A DNA stretch of 64,000 nucleotides from Acidimicrobiia bacterium (GTDB lineage Bacteria; Actinomycetota; Acidimicrobiia; Spongiisociales; ZC4RG35). Both the position numbers and the translations under genes were made by a program. A model generated the notes under the pieces. That model searched no databases, was not told the origin of the DNA, and saw nothing but the letters and a program-made list of their open reading frames with translations. Below, piece by piece: positions 19,327-28,128 of this stretch. The stretch covers positions 1 through 64,000 of the forward strand of contig JANQRA010000002.1 in the NCBI GenBank assembly GCA_028284765.1, in the 5' to 3' direction. Position 1 is the stretch's first letter. Each line of letters opens with the position of its first letter.

Positions 19327-19895
19327 CACTCGATCGAGCGATAGGACTGGTAGAAGCGGGCAAACGCTGTGATCCAAACGGTGATGACGTAGATCCAGAT
19401 CATCACGTCGATGAAGCCAAGGATGACCCCGGCGCAGAAGAGGACGATTCTCTCGGAGCGTCCCATGAAGCCTCCCTGTCCGGGAAGGCCGACTGCCTCA
19501 GCTTTGGCCCGCATGTAGGGCACCAGCATTGCGCCTCCGGTGGCGACGACGATCAGCAGGAGGTTGGTTGCCTGACCCTCCAGGGCAAATGCGAGCGCCG
19601 CCCAAGCGGCAACCTCGCCGACGCGATCGAAAGCCGCATCGAGGAAAGCTCCTTTGGCGGAGACCTTGTTTGAAGCCCTGGCTACCGCTCCGTCGAGACC
19701 GTCCAGCATCGAGCCGGCGGCGACGGTCCAGCCCCCGACCACGAACTCTTGACGGGCGATGAGAACCGCGCCGAACAGGACGAGAGCCAATCCCAGCGTG
19801 GTCATCGCTGTCGGCGTCATGCCGACCTTGACCAGGCCACGGCCCATCGCATCGAGGTACTTCACGACGTGGGGGCGTACCCGTGTGTCGATCAC
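19326..19895 (-). CDS. pgsA: CDP-alcohol phosphatidyltransferase, probable phosphatidylinositol (phosphate) synthase
   Basis: Membrane enzyme that exchanges CMP for an alcohol head group. The family motif is complete as DGLDGAVARASNKVSAKG followed by FLDAAFDRVGE, giving all three metal-binding Asp positions. Six hydrophobic helices can be picked out. From the GTG at 19895 the product is 189 residues; a GTG 22 codons further out would push into the leader of the divergent EF-G-like gene. The operon context favours phosphatidylinositol phosphate synthesis over phosphatidylglycerol phosphate. Confidence 0.87.
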   Translation of the reverse strand: MIDTRVRPHVVKYLDAMGRGLVKVGMTPTAMTTLGLALVLFGAVLIARQEFVVGGWTVAAGSMLDGLDGAVARASNKVSAKGAFLDAAFDRVGEVAAWAALAFALEGQATNLLLIVVATGGAMLVPYMRAKAEAVGLPGQGGFMGRSERIVLFCAGVILGFIDVMIWIYVITVWITAFARFYQSYRSIE

Positions 19896-19972
19896 GAGCG
19901 GCAAAGTAGCACCCGCCTGGAAACCTGACCGACTCTGAGGGTTAGGATCCGAGTTTTCCACAAGGAGGTCAC

Positions 19973-22021
19973 GTGGTTCCCGAACAAGTCAGAAACGTCG
20001 CCCTGGTCGGACATGGCGGCAGCGGAAAGACCACCCTCGCCGAAGCAATGCTCTTTGTCGGCGGGGCCATCAACCGCAAGGGTTCGGTCGACCAGGGAAC
20101 AACAACCTTCGACTACGAACCCGAAGAACACACCCGGGAAATCTCTCTCGGCCTGGCAGTGGCGACAGCAGACTGGAGCGGAACCCGGGTCAACATCATC
20201 GATTCGCCGGGAGCATCCGAATTCAGCGGTGACGCTCGAACAGCCCTCCGTGCAGCTGACCTGGCGCTATTCGCGGTCTCGGCGGTGGATGGCGTCGAAG
20301 TTCAGACCGAGGCGTTGTGGCGGGTGGCCGAGGAAGAGGGCATCCCTCGTGCCATCGTCATCACGAAACTCGACCGAGAACGCGCTTCGTACGAGAGGGT
20401 CCTCGATCAGCTGCGAGAGAGCTTCGGCAAGTCCGTGGCGCCAGTTCAAGTGCCGATCGGCGAAGAAGTTGACTTGAAGGGTCTCGTGCGCGTGGCTTCC
20501 GAGCGTGCCTACGAGTACAGCGGTGGTTCTCACAAAGGCCAACAGGTCGACCTCCCCGATGATGTCGCAGAGCGCGTCCATGCGGCACACACCGCATTGA
20601 TCGAGACTGTCGTCGAGACCGACGACGCCATGATGGAGGCCTACTTCGAGGGAACCGAACCCTCCCGGGACCAGATCGTCCAGACCATTCACCACGGAAT
20701 CGTCAACGGAGAGATCCACCCTGTCCTCGTCACATCAGCTGAACGAATGGTCGGCATTGACACGCTCTTCGAGTTCATCGTCGACTACGGGCCAAACCCG
20801 CTGGAGAGAACCCCACCGCCATTGTCGGATGGGGACGAGCTTCAACCCTCGGCAGACGGACCGACGCTCGCCTACGTCTTCAAGACCATCTCAGACCCGT
20901 TCGTAGGTCGCATCTCACTGTTCCGGATTTTCTCCGGGACGGCCAAAGCCGACCAGGAGCTGGAACTCGCCCGGGGCGGAAAAGTCCGACTTCACAACCT
21001 CTTCAAGCTTCAAGGGAAAGACCACCACGACGTGTCGGAGCTTCCGGTTGGAGGAATCGGAGCGGTTGCCAAGGTCGATGACCTTCACCCTGGCGACACG
21101 ATTCGAGCCACAGGCCTCAACGCTGTCATTGAGCCGGTTGAGTACCCGAAGCCGGTCGCAGAGCTGGCAATTGCGCCTCACTCACATCACGACGACGAGA
21201 AGATGTCCACCGCACTCCATCGCATCGAAGAGTCAGATCCGACCATCCGAATTGAACGGCGAAGCGAAACCGGGGAGACGATTCTGGCGGGTCTGGGAGA
21301 CACCCATCTCGACGTGACGTTGGCCCGGATCAAGCGGATGTTCGGCGTAGAGATCGATTCATCGACACCCAAGATTGCGTACAGAGAGTCGATTCAGGCT
21401 TCTGCCGACGCCGAAGGCAAACACAAGAAGCAGTCTGGAGGCCGAGGTCAGTTCGGAGTGGCGATGGTGAGGTTCTCGCCACGTCCCAGAGGGTCGGGCT
21501 ACGAGTTCATCGACTCGGTGAAGGGCGGCTCCGTTCCACGTGGTCTGATCCCTGCGGTCGACAAGGGGATCCAAGAAGCGCTGGCACGTGGAATCCTCGC
21601 CGGATACCCCGTCGTGGACGTCGCCGCTGAGCTTCACGACGGCAAATATCACGCTGTCGACTCAGACGAGATGTCCTTCCGAATGGCGGGTATCCAGGCG
21701 GTGCGCACCGCAGCCGACAAGCTGCGTCCGGTGCTCCTCGAACCGATCATGAAAGTGACTGTCACCGTCCCCGAAGACCACCTCGGAGACGTGATGGGCG
21801 ACATCAACTCCAAGCGCGGCAAGGTGCTCGGTATGGGTGGAGAAGGCATTCTCAGAACGGTGGACGCGGAGGTCCCGATGTCCGAGATGCAGCACTACGC
21901 GGCCGAACTGCGATCATTGACCTCGGGGCGCGGTACGTTCGAGTTGGAATTCGACCACTACGAAGAGGTTCCCCACAACGAGGCGCAGGCAGTGATCGCG
22001 GCCCGCTCCGACGACGAATGA
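19973..22021 (+). CDS. EF-G-like translational GTPase, non-canonical
   Basis: A 682-residue relative of elongation factor G. The P-loop is GHGGSGKTTLAEAM (13-26), followed by the G3 motif DSPGASEF and the G4 motif TKLDRER, then EF-G domains II-V. In classical EF-G the G3 motif is DTPGHVDF; here the catalytic His position is Ala and the G4 Asn is Thr. This places it in the EF-G-like/FusA2 group whose role is unclear, rather than as the housekeeping factor, and no rpsL/rpsG/tuf genes flank it. The GTG start has a strong AAGGAGG upstream. It is divergent from pgsA and is followed directly by citrate synthase. Confidence 0.88.
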   Translation: MVPEQVRNVALVGHGGSGKTTLAEAMLFVGGAINRKGSVDQGTTTFDYEPEEHTREISLGLAVATADWSGTRVNIIDSPGASEFSGDARTALRAADLALFAVSAVDGVEVQTEALWRVAEEEGIPRAIVITKLDRERASYERVLDQLRESFGKSVAPVQVPIGEEVDLKGLVRVASERAYEYSGGSHKGQQVDLPDDVAERVHAAHTALIETVVETDDAMMEAYFEGTEPSRDQIVQTIHHGIVNGEIHPVLVTSAERMVGIDTLFEFIVDYGPNPLERTPPPLSDGDELQPSADGPTLAYVFKTISDPFVGRISLFRIFSGTAKADQELELARGGKVRLHNLFKLQGKDHHDVSELPVGGIGAVAKVDDLHPGDTIRATGLNAVIEPVEYPKPVAELAIAPHSHHDDEKMSTALHRIEESDPTIRIERRSETGETILAGLGDTHLDVTLARIKRMFGVEIDSSTPKIAYRESIQASADAEGKHKKQSGGRGQFGVAMVRFSPRPRGSGYEFIDSVKGGSVPRGLIPAVDKGIQEALARGILAGYPVVDVAAELHDGKYHAVDSDEMSFRMAGIQAVRTAADKLRPVLLEPIMKVTVTVPEDHLGDVMGDINSKRGKVLGMGGEGILRTVDAEVPMSEMQHYAAELRSLTSGRGTFELEFDHYEEVPHNEAQAVIAARSDDE

Positions 22022-22039
22022 TTGCCTGAGAGGACAGCA

Positions 22040-23323
22040 ATGACAGACGCAGTATTGAAATACGGAGATCAGGAGCTTCCGCTCGAGGTCCTTGACGTGA
22101 CCGACGGTGACAGGGGCTTGGATATATCTCCACTGCGTTCGTCGCTGGGTCTCGTCACTATGGACAGGGGCTTCGGCAATACGGCTGAGAGCCGGTCGGA
22201 CGTCTCATACATAGATGGGGAGCAAGGAATTCTCCGCTACCGGGGTTATCCGATTGAGCAGCTCGCCGAACAGGCCTCGTTCTTGGAAGTCGCTTACCTC
22301 CTGCAGTACGGAGAGCTCCCGACGGCGTCGGAGCTCGACGCCTACGCGCAGCGCATCACGTATCACACGATGCTGCGCGAGGACATGAAGAACATGTTCG
22401 AGGCGTTCCCGCATCGCGCTCATCCGATGTCGATTCTGGCTTCGGCCACGTCGGCGTTGGCCACCTACTACCCCGATGCCCTGGATCCCCTGGACCCTGA
22501 GTCGGTCGACATTTCGGCTCGTCGGCTTATCGCGAAGACGCCGACGATGATCGCCTGGTCCTACAAGTACGCGGTCCACCAGCCGTATGTCTATCCCGAC
22601 AACGACCTTGACTACTCGGCCAATTTCCTGAAGATGATGTTCTCGGTGCCAGCCGAGGTGTACGAGCCCGACCCGGTGGTGGTGAAGGCGTTGAACATGC
22701 TGCTGATTCTCCACGCCGACCATGGACAAAACTGCTCGGCGTCAGCGGTCCGTCTCGTGGGCTCCGGTCACGCCAACATCTTCAGCTCGATTGCTGCGGG
22801 CATAGCTGCTTTGTCGGGCCCACTGCACGGTGGTGCCAATCAGGCCGTCCTCGAGATGCTCTCTGCCATCTACGAGTCGGGCGATGACATCGACACGGTC
22901 ATCAAACGAGCCAAGGACAAAGAGGACCCATTCCGTCTCATGGGATTCGGGCATCGGGTCTATAAGAACTTCGACCCCAGGGCAAGAATCATCAAGACGG
23001 CCGCCGAGGAGGTCCTGGAAGCCCTCGGCGTCGACGATCCACTGCTCGACCTCGCCATGCAGTTGGAGGAAATCGCGCTCGAAGACGAGTACTTCGTCGA
23101 CCGCAAGCTCTACCCGAACGTCGACTTCTACTCCGGGATCATCTACCGGGCGATGGGATTCCCGACCGACATGTTCACGGTGCTGTTTGCACTCGGTCGT
23201 CTTCCCGGGTGGATAGCCCAGTGGAGGGAGCTTGCAGCGGATCCGGGTGCGCGCATCTTCCGCCCCCGACAGCTGTACACAGGGCCAGCAGTCAGGGACA
23301 TGACCCCAATCGACAACCGCTAG
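22040..23323 (+). CDS. gltA: Citrate synthase
   Basis: Condenses oxaloacetate and acetyl-CoA at the entry to the TCA cycle. The 427-residue product is the usual type II length. Catalytic residues are visible: the His in SGPLHGGANQAVLEML, the substrate His in LLILHADHGQNCSASAVR, and the Asp-bearing MGFGHRVYKNFDPRA region. The ATG at 22040 follows GAGAGGAC and lies 18 bases after the EF-G-like stop, so the two may share a transcript. Confidence 0.96.
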   Translation: MTDAVLKYGDQELPLEVLDVTDGDRGLDISPLRSSLGLVTMDRGFGNTAESRSDVSYIDGEQGILRYRGYPIEQLAEQASFLEVAYLLQYGELPTASELDAYAQRITYHTMLREDMKNMFEAFPHRAHPMSILASATSALATYYPDALDPLDPESVDISARRLIAKTPTMIAWSYKYAVHQPYVYPDNDLDYSANFLKMMFSVPAEVYEPDPVVVKALNMLLILHADHGQNCSASAVRLVGSGHANIFSSIAAGIAALSGPLHGGANQAVLEMLSAIYESGDDIDTVIKRAKDKEDPFRLMGFGHRVYKNFDPRARIIKTAAEEVLEALGVDDPLLDLAMQLEEIALEDEYFVDRKLYPNVDFYSGIIYRAMGFPTDMFTVLFALGRLPGWIAQWRELAADPGARIFRPRQLYTGPAVRDMTPIDNR

Positions 23324-23345
23324 CCAGGCTCGTCCCTCAATCGCG

Positions 23346-23461
23346 TTCCTCAGGTTCACAGTCTCAAATATGACACTGTGTGCAGGGCGTTTGGAAGACC
23401 GCCCCATGGCATACATTCTTTCGGCCCAGAGTCCCATATATGGGACCTACAACCTGAGGAA
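23346..23461. repeat. 116-bp element with about 35-bp imperfect terminal inverted repeats
   Basis: Outer arms TTCCTCAGGTT (23346-23356) and AACCTGAGGAA (23451-23461) are exact inverse complements. Moving inwards, the arms stay alignable, with GTCTCAAATATGACAC on the left matching the inverse of GTCCCATATATGGGAC on the right. The element lies between convergent gltA and the gene ending at 23469. It could be a miniature inverted-repeat element or a long bidirectional terminator hairpin. No clear target-site duplication is seen. Confidence 0.6.
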
Positions 23462-23468
23462 TGAAGCG

Positions 23469-23972
23469 CTAGACGGGGAGTATTGGCTCCGTGTAAGGGG
23501 CCTCGGCGATCTCGCCGGTGACGGCGTCGACGACGACCAGCGCCCGCTCGTCGGGCGGCTCCGTGGCGGAGTACATGACGACAGACCATCGAGGTCGGGA
23601 GCGCCAGCCGATGAACCTCACGGATGCCGACGAATGGCCGATCGGGAAATCAACGGCCCTTGCAGCGGTGGTCATTGCATCAGACTCGTCGATGTTGAGA
23701 GGCCAAGCTGAGGCAAAGTGCCAGGCAGCCAAGAGGAGAAATCCGATGGCGGCAATCCATCCACCATCGATGGCGAAGGTGATCAGCACCGCTGCGATCA
23801 CATAGATCCACCCCGCTATCCGGCGTCTCTCAGGTGAGGGAAATCGGTACTCACCTGCGATGTTGGCATCGAGTTCTTCCTCGATTGCGACCTGATCAGC
23901 CAGGTCGCGCTCGATGTGAATGCCCTCGCGGTCGATTTTGGGCTTTTCGTCCTTCGGCTGATCGTCACTCAT
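23469..23972 (-). CDS. Hypothetical membrane protein
   Basis: A 167-residue protein with a charged N-terminus (MSDDQPKDEKPKIDREG) and two adjacent membrane helices (WIYVIAAVLITFAI and GWIAAIGFLLLAAWHF). A C-terminal soluble domain of about 75 residues ends in VVVDAVTGEIAEAPYTEPIL. Its start overlaps the thrS stop by four bases (ATGA), so it is co-translated with threonyl-tRNA synthetase. I do not recognise the family. Confidence 0.75.
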   Translation of the reverse strand: MSDDQPKDEKPKIDREGIHIERDLADQVAIEEELDANIAGEYRFPSPERRRIAGWIYVIAAVLITFAIDGGWIAAIGFLLLAAWHFASAWPLNIDESDAMTTAARAVDFPIGHSSASVRFIGWRSRPRWSVVMYSATEPPDERALVVVDAVTGEIAEAPYTEPILPV

Positions 23973-25894
23973 GCCGGGCGTCTCGCCATTTCCATCAAAC
24001 GGTTGGTTGCCTCGATGAGATCCACGCCACGAGTGTCCTTCTCTTCTCCGTAGAGCCTCAATCCCACGGTTCCGTTCTCCACATCGTCGTCACCAACAAC
24101 GATCACGGCCGGGTGCTTCTGGGTGATGGCCTTGCGGATCTTGTCTCCAACGGTCTCGCTCGACAGGTCGATCTGCGCCCGAAGACCGCTGTCCTTCAGA
24201 CGACCCTTCACCTGGTCGGCGTAGTCGTCGTGGCGGTCGGCGACAGGAACGATCGTGACCTGCACCGGGGCCAGCCACATCGGGAACGCACCGGCGTAGT
24301 GCTCGGTCACGATTCCGGTGAACCTTTCGAGGGAGCCCGCCTTTGCACAGTGAATCATGTACGGCCGTTCGCTGGTGTTGCCTGGGGCGACGTACTCAAG
24401 TTCGAAACGATCCGGCAGAGCGAAGTCGAGCTGGATGGTGGAGCACTGCCAGTAGCGCCCGATGGCGTCTTTGACGTGATAGTCGATCTTGGGGCCGTAG
24501 AAGGCACCCTCACCGTCGGCAACCACGTAATCGACGCCTTTCGCCTTCAAGGCATTGGCCAGAGCTTCCTCAGCCACGTCCCAGCGTCTCGGGTCTCCCA
24601 CTGATTTCTCGGGTTTGGTGCTCAACTCGACTTTGAATTCGTCGAACCCGAAGTTGCGGAGCCATGTGTCGACAAAGTCGATGTGCAGTTCCAACTCGGA
24701 CTGGATCTGTTCCTCGGTACAGAAGGTGTGGGAGTCGTCCTGGGTGAAACCGCGGGCTCGGAGGAGGCCATGGACCACACCTGACTTCTCGTATCTGTAG
24801 ACGCCTCCCAGTTCACCAAGCCGGATAGGCAATTCGCGGTACGAACGCTGTTGGCTCTTGAAGACCAGCACGTGGAATGGGCAGTTCATCGGCTTGACCC
24901 GATACTCGGGGTCGTCGTCATGCTGCATGCCGGCGTACATGTTCTCGGCGTAGTACTCCAGGTGGCCTGAGGTCCACCACAGGTCGGACTTGCCAATGTG
25001 AGGAGTGAAGACGTATTCGAACCCGAACCGTTCGTGAAGGTCGCGGCTGTGATCCTCCATGATCTTGCGGAGCTGACCACCTTTGGGATGCCAGACGGCC
25101 AGCCCTGAGCCCAGCTCCTCAGGCCAGCTGAAGAGATCGAGTTCGGGACCCAGCTTGCGGTGATCGCGCTTCTCCGCTTCTTCAAGCCGGACGAGGTAGG
25201 CCTCAAGGTCCTTCTTCGACGCCCACGCTGTTCCGTAGATTCGCTGGAGCTGTTCGCGCTCTTGGTCACCGCGCCAGTAAGCACCTGAACTGCGGAGCAC
25301 CTTCACGGATGGAATACGGCCTGTCGAGGGAACGTGCGGGCCGCGACAAAGGTCGATGAACCCGAGGTTCTTGTATGCCGTGACCTCGTCGTCACCCGCC
25401 ACCTCCGTCGGATCGACGTTCTCAATGATCTCGACCTTGAACTTGTGATCCTTGAAGACCTCGAGCGCTTCGGCGGCAGACATGGCAACGCGCTCGAACG
25501 GTTGATCTTCTTTGATGATCTCGGCCATCCGCTGCTCGACGCGGTCCAGATCGTCCGGGGTGAATGGTTCTTCGACTTCGAAGTCGTAATAGAAGCCGTC
25601 TTCGATGGGTGGACCGATGGCGAACGTCGAACCTGGGAAGAGGTCGAGAACGGCCTGGGCCATTACATGCGCTGAGGAGTGTCGGAGAATGTGAAGACCG
25701 TCGTCGGAGGCAAATGTTATGACTTCAAAGTCACCACCTTCGGTGATCGGTGTGGTCAGGTCGAGATCTGTACCGTTGACCCTCACGGCTACCGCCGCGC
25801 GGGCCAGCCCGGGACCAATGGCTTCGGCCACTTCTAGGCCGGTGACGCCCGGGTCATGAGTGAGAACCTTGTTGTCAGGCAGACGAAGATCCAA
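23969..25894 (-). CDS. thrS: Threonyl-tRNA synthetase
   Basis: Charges tRNA-Thr. The 641-residue product has the full domain set: N-terminal TGS domain, the editing SAD domain with HSSAHVMAQAV, the class II core with motif 2 (YRYEKSGVVHGLLRARGFTQ) and zinc-site residues (MNCPFH), and a C-terminal anticodon-binding domain. The start appears to be TTG at 25894. A hypothetical membrane protein follows with a 4-base overlap. thrS close to the pgsA-pimA block repeats the mycobacterial arrangement. Confidence 0.96.
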   Translation of the reverse strand: MDLRLPDNKVLTHDPGVTGLEVAEAIGPGLARAAVAVRVNGTDLDLTTPITEGGDFEVITFASDDGLHILRHSSAHVMAQAVLDLFPGSTFAIGPPIEDGFYYDFEVEEPFTPDDLDRVEQRMAEIIKEDQPFERVAMSAAEALEVFKDHKFKVEIIENVDPTEVAGDDEVTAYKNLGFIDLCRGPHVPSTGRIPSVKVLRSSGAYWRGDQEREQLQRIYGTAWASKKDLEAYLVRLEEAEKRDHRKLGPELDLFSWPEELGSGLAVWHPKGGQLRKIMEDHSRDLHERFGFEYVFTPHIGKSDLWWTSGHLEYYAENMYAGMQHDDDPEYRVKPMNCPFHVLVFKSQQRSYRELPIRLGELGGVYRYEKSGVVHGLLRARGFTQDDSHTFCTEEQIQSELELHIDFVDTWLRNFGFDEFKVELSTKPEKSVGDPRRWDVAEEALANALKAKGVDYVVADGEGAFYGPKIDYHVKDAIGRYWQCSTIQLDFALPDRFELEYVAPGNTSERPYMIHCAKAGSLERFTGIVTEHYAGAFPMWLAPVQVTIVPVADRHDDYADQVKGRLKDSGLRAQIDLSSETVGDKIRKAITQKHPAVIVVGDDDVENGTVGLRLYGEEKDTRGVDLIEATNRLMEMARRPA

Positions 25895-25981
25895 CGCTCT
25901 GCTTTCTACTCGCTAGCCTGCGGGAGGGTAATTGCGGGGCGGTTGCTAGGCGCCGTCATTAGAACAGGGGAAAATAAGGGT

Positions 25982-26812
25982 ATGACATCCAGGGGTCTTG
26001 TTGAAGGTCTGTATCCGAATGGGCGCATAAGGGAGCTCGGCTCCGGCGCCAACCAAGTCTTTCGTATCCACGAAACGGACACCGACACCTCCGTGATCAA
26101 GGTGTATCCCGTTGCGTCTCGGGAGAAGCGAGAACGTCATGCACTGGAAGCTCTCGCCGGTCTCGACTGCATTCCGACGGTCCTCAACAACGGAATCCAG
26201 GGCGACCTGGCATGGCTAAAGATGAACGATGCCGGCAATTGGAACCTCAGGACGTTGCCCAAGAATCTCGCCATCGTCGAGGAGGCCGGTAAGACCCTCA
26301 AGAAGGTTCACAGCACCAAGGCCGAGATCACCAACCTCGTCGTCGGAATCGACAGCGACTATGTGAAGAGTCACTACCGCTCAACCATCGAGAGGCTGGG
26401 CCGCTATCGCCGCAGGTTTGGCATGGCCCAGGAAGTGTTGACAAAGGCACTGGACATCGATCCTCCTCTGGCCACAGACCCTGTCCCACTCCACACCCGC
26501 CCGATTCCAAGCAAGTTCGTGGTGAACGAGGACAACCAGGTCACCCTGGTCGATTGGGAATGGGCAACGCTTGGTGCCCCAGAGTGGGACCTGACGCTGG
26601 CCGTTTGGCAGTTTGCGGTGGTCCACGGTGAAGACGCCGCTGCGGCGTTCCGACAGGGATACGGAGCCGAATTGCCGGAGAGTCGCTATCGCTCATGGGT
26701 TGCGTACCACTCGGCGATGATGATGCTGGACGCCGCTGAAGTGCGTGACGGCAAACTCGGAGACCTGAGCTATCTGGTGGATGTGCTCACCGAAGCTGTG
26801 ATGGGCACGTAG
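25982..26812 (+). CDS. APH/choline-kinase-fold protein with altered catalytic loop
   Basis: A 276-residue aminoglycoside-phosphotransferase-like protein. The N-lobe Lys is in TSVIKVYPVASRE, the Brenner-type loop is PLHTRPIPSKFVV, and the metal-binding Asp is in VTLVDWEWATLG. In active members the loop reads HGDxxxxN; here the catalytic Asp is Arg and the Asn is Lys, so phosphotransfer is doubtful. The ATG at 25982 is chosen because homology begins there; the frame remains open 42 codons upstream into the thrS leader. It is divergent from thrS, and substrate or partner is unknown. Confidence 0.7.
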   Translation: MTSRGLVEGLYPNGRIRELGSGANQVFRIHETDTDTSVIKVYPVASREKRERHALEALAGLDCIPTVLNNGIQGDLAWLKMNDAGNWNLRTLPKNLAIVEEAGKTLKKVHSTKAEITNLVVGIDSDYVKSHYRSTIERLGRYRRRFGMAQEVLTKALDIDPPLATDPVPLHTRPIPSKFVVNEDNQVTLVDWEWATLGAPEWDLTLAVWQFAVVHGEDAAAAFRQGYGAELPESRYRSWVAYHSAMMMLDAAEVRDGKLGDLSYLVDVLTEAVMGT

Positions 26813-26891
26813 GCCTCAACCGCAAGCGAAATCCACAGTTTTCCACAGGGGCTGTCATAGCCTGACTGTTCTCTAGCAAGGAGAACGGACA

Positions 26892-27098
26892 TTGCTTGAA
26901 GCTCTGGTGGTGGCCACTGCAACAACCGGTCTGTTCGCACTCGCCAAAGGGTCCCGGGGAGGCGAGAGGTTCAAGATCGACCCTCGTCTGGTGGTCAAGG
27001 ACGATCAGCGAGGCGACGACTTTCCATGCCCATGGTGCTACGCCCCGACTGCTGAGACAGACCGCCATTGCGGCGGTTGCGGTCGTCAATTCGGCTGA
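26892..27098 (+). CDS. Small zinc-ribbon protein
   Basis: A 68-residue product from a TTG preceded by a good ribosome site (AAGGAG, eight bases away). A hydrophobic N-terminus (LEALVVATATTGLFALAKG) is followed by CPWC and HCGGCG, two CxxC knuckles that would bind one zinc. It sits between the APH-fold gene and the patatin gene, all on the plus strand. The family is unknown. Confidence 0.6.
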   Translation: MLEALVVATATTGLFALAKGSRGGERFKIDPRLVVKDDQRGDDFPCPWCYAPTAETDRHCGGCGRQFG

Positions 27099-27156
27099 GA
27101 CAAGCCCCGCTTCAGACACTCCCCTAGCCCAATCCGGGCTTCTAGAGTGACCGGCT

Positions 27157-28128
27157 GTGAGCAGGGTAGGACTGGTCCTCGGCGGCGGTGGCGTTACAGG
27201 TGCTGCCTATGAGATGGCCGGCCTCATGGCCATCCGGATGGCGACAGGCTGGGACCCCAATCAGGCAGAGGTCGTAGTCGGCACCTCGTGTGGTTCTTAC
27301 GTGACAGCCCTCGTGCGCAACGACGCCCTGACACTCGACTCGCTAGTTCAGGCCGAAGACGAACGGGTTGATGTAGCCGAGCGAATCAGATCTCACGTCT
27401 ATGCAAAAGGTCCACGCAAACCGATCGGCACCTGGGCTCGCTATGGACTCGGCCCCGGCATGCGTCGCCCGGGATTGTCGATGCTGCTTGGCTCCCCCGC
27501 CCCATACGACGCTTCCGGCCTAGGCGAGTGGGTCCGCTCTCAGATCGGCGACGAATCTGCAGCCGGCTGGCCTGACAAACCGACAGCGATAGTCGCCTAC
27601 GACATGAAGGAACAGAAACGAGCAGTGTTCGGCACGGACCAAGCACCACCGGTCCCAATGGCAGACGCGGTCGCCGCATCCTCAGCAGTCCCCCTTGTTT
27701 TCAAGCCCTACGAGATCGACGGGCGTCTCTACGTCGACGGTGGTGTCTCATCCGGAACCCATGCCGACGTTGTTCTGGGCCACGAAGAGCCCTTGGACCT
27801 CGTTCTCGTAATGGCTCCGATGGCGGCGGAGGTTCAGCGCAAACGCGCTCGCTTCCATGAGAAAGTGTTCGACCGAGTCGGGAGCCGCTCCCTCAACGAG
27901 GAAGTGACCATGATCGAGGAGGCGTGGCCGGAATGCGATGTCGTCGTGTTGACGCCTGCGCCCTCTGTGCAGAACGCGATGCGCCCAAATCCACTCGATC
28001 CGACACGAGCAGTGGCCACATTCATGCGCACCCTGATTTCGATGAAACGAACCCTGGCAAGGCCCGAGGTGTGGGACAGGCTCGACGATCACCTGATAGG
28101 CGTCGGAGATTCAGCCACGGCGCGCTGA
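27157..28128 (+). CDS. Patatin-like phospholipase
   Basis: Predicted lipid acyl hydrolase with a Ser-Asp dyad. The oxyanion loop is LVLGGGGVTGAAYE (7-20), the nucleophile Ser lies in the GTSCG elbow, and the catalytic Asp is in YVDGGVSSGTH. The product has 323 residues and a GTG start. No signal peptide is seen, so it is probably cytosolic. Its 3' end overlaps the convergent DUF368 gene by 18 bases. Confidence 0.88.
   Translation: MSRVGLVLGGGGVTGAAYEMAGLMAIRMATGWDPNQAEVVVGTSCGSYVTALVRNDALTLDSLVQAEDERVDVAERIRSHVYAKGPRKPIGTWARYGLGPGMRRPGLSMLLGSPAPYDASGLGEWVRSQIGDESAAGWPDKPTAIVAYDMKEQKRAVFGTDQAPPVPMADAVAASSAVPLVFKPYEIDGRLYVDGGVSSGTHADVVLGHEEPLDLVLVMAPMAAEVQRKRARFHEKVFDRVGSRSLNEEVTMIEEAWPECDVVVLTPAPSVQNAMRPNPLDPTRAVATFMRTLISMKRTLARPEVWDRLDDHLIGVGDSATAR

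Noticed and set aside
23324-23345. Target-site duplication flanking the 116-bp inverted-repeat element
   Set aside because: Bases on either side do not match, so transposition is not demonstrated.
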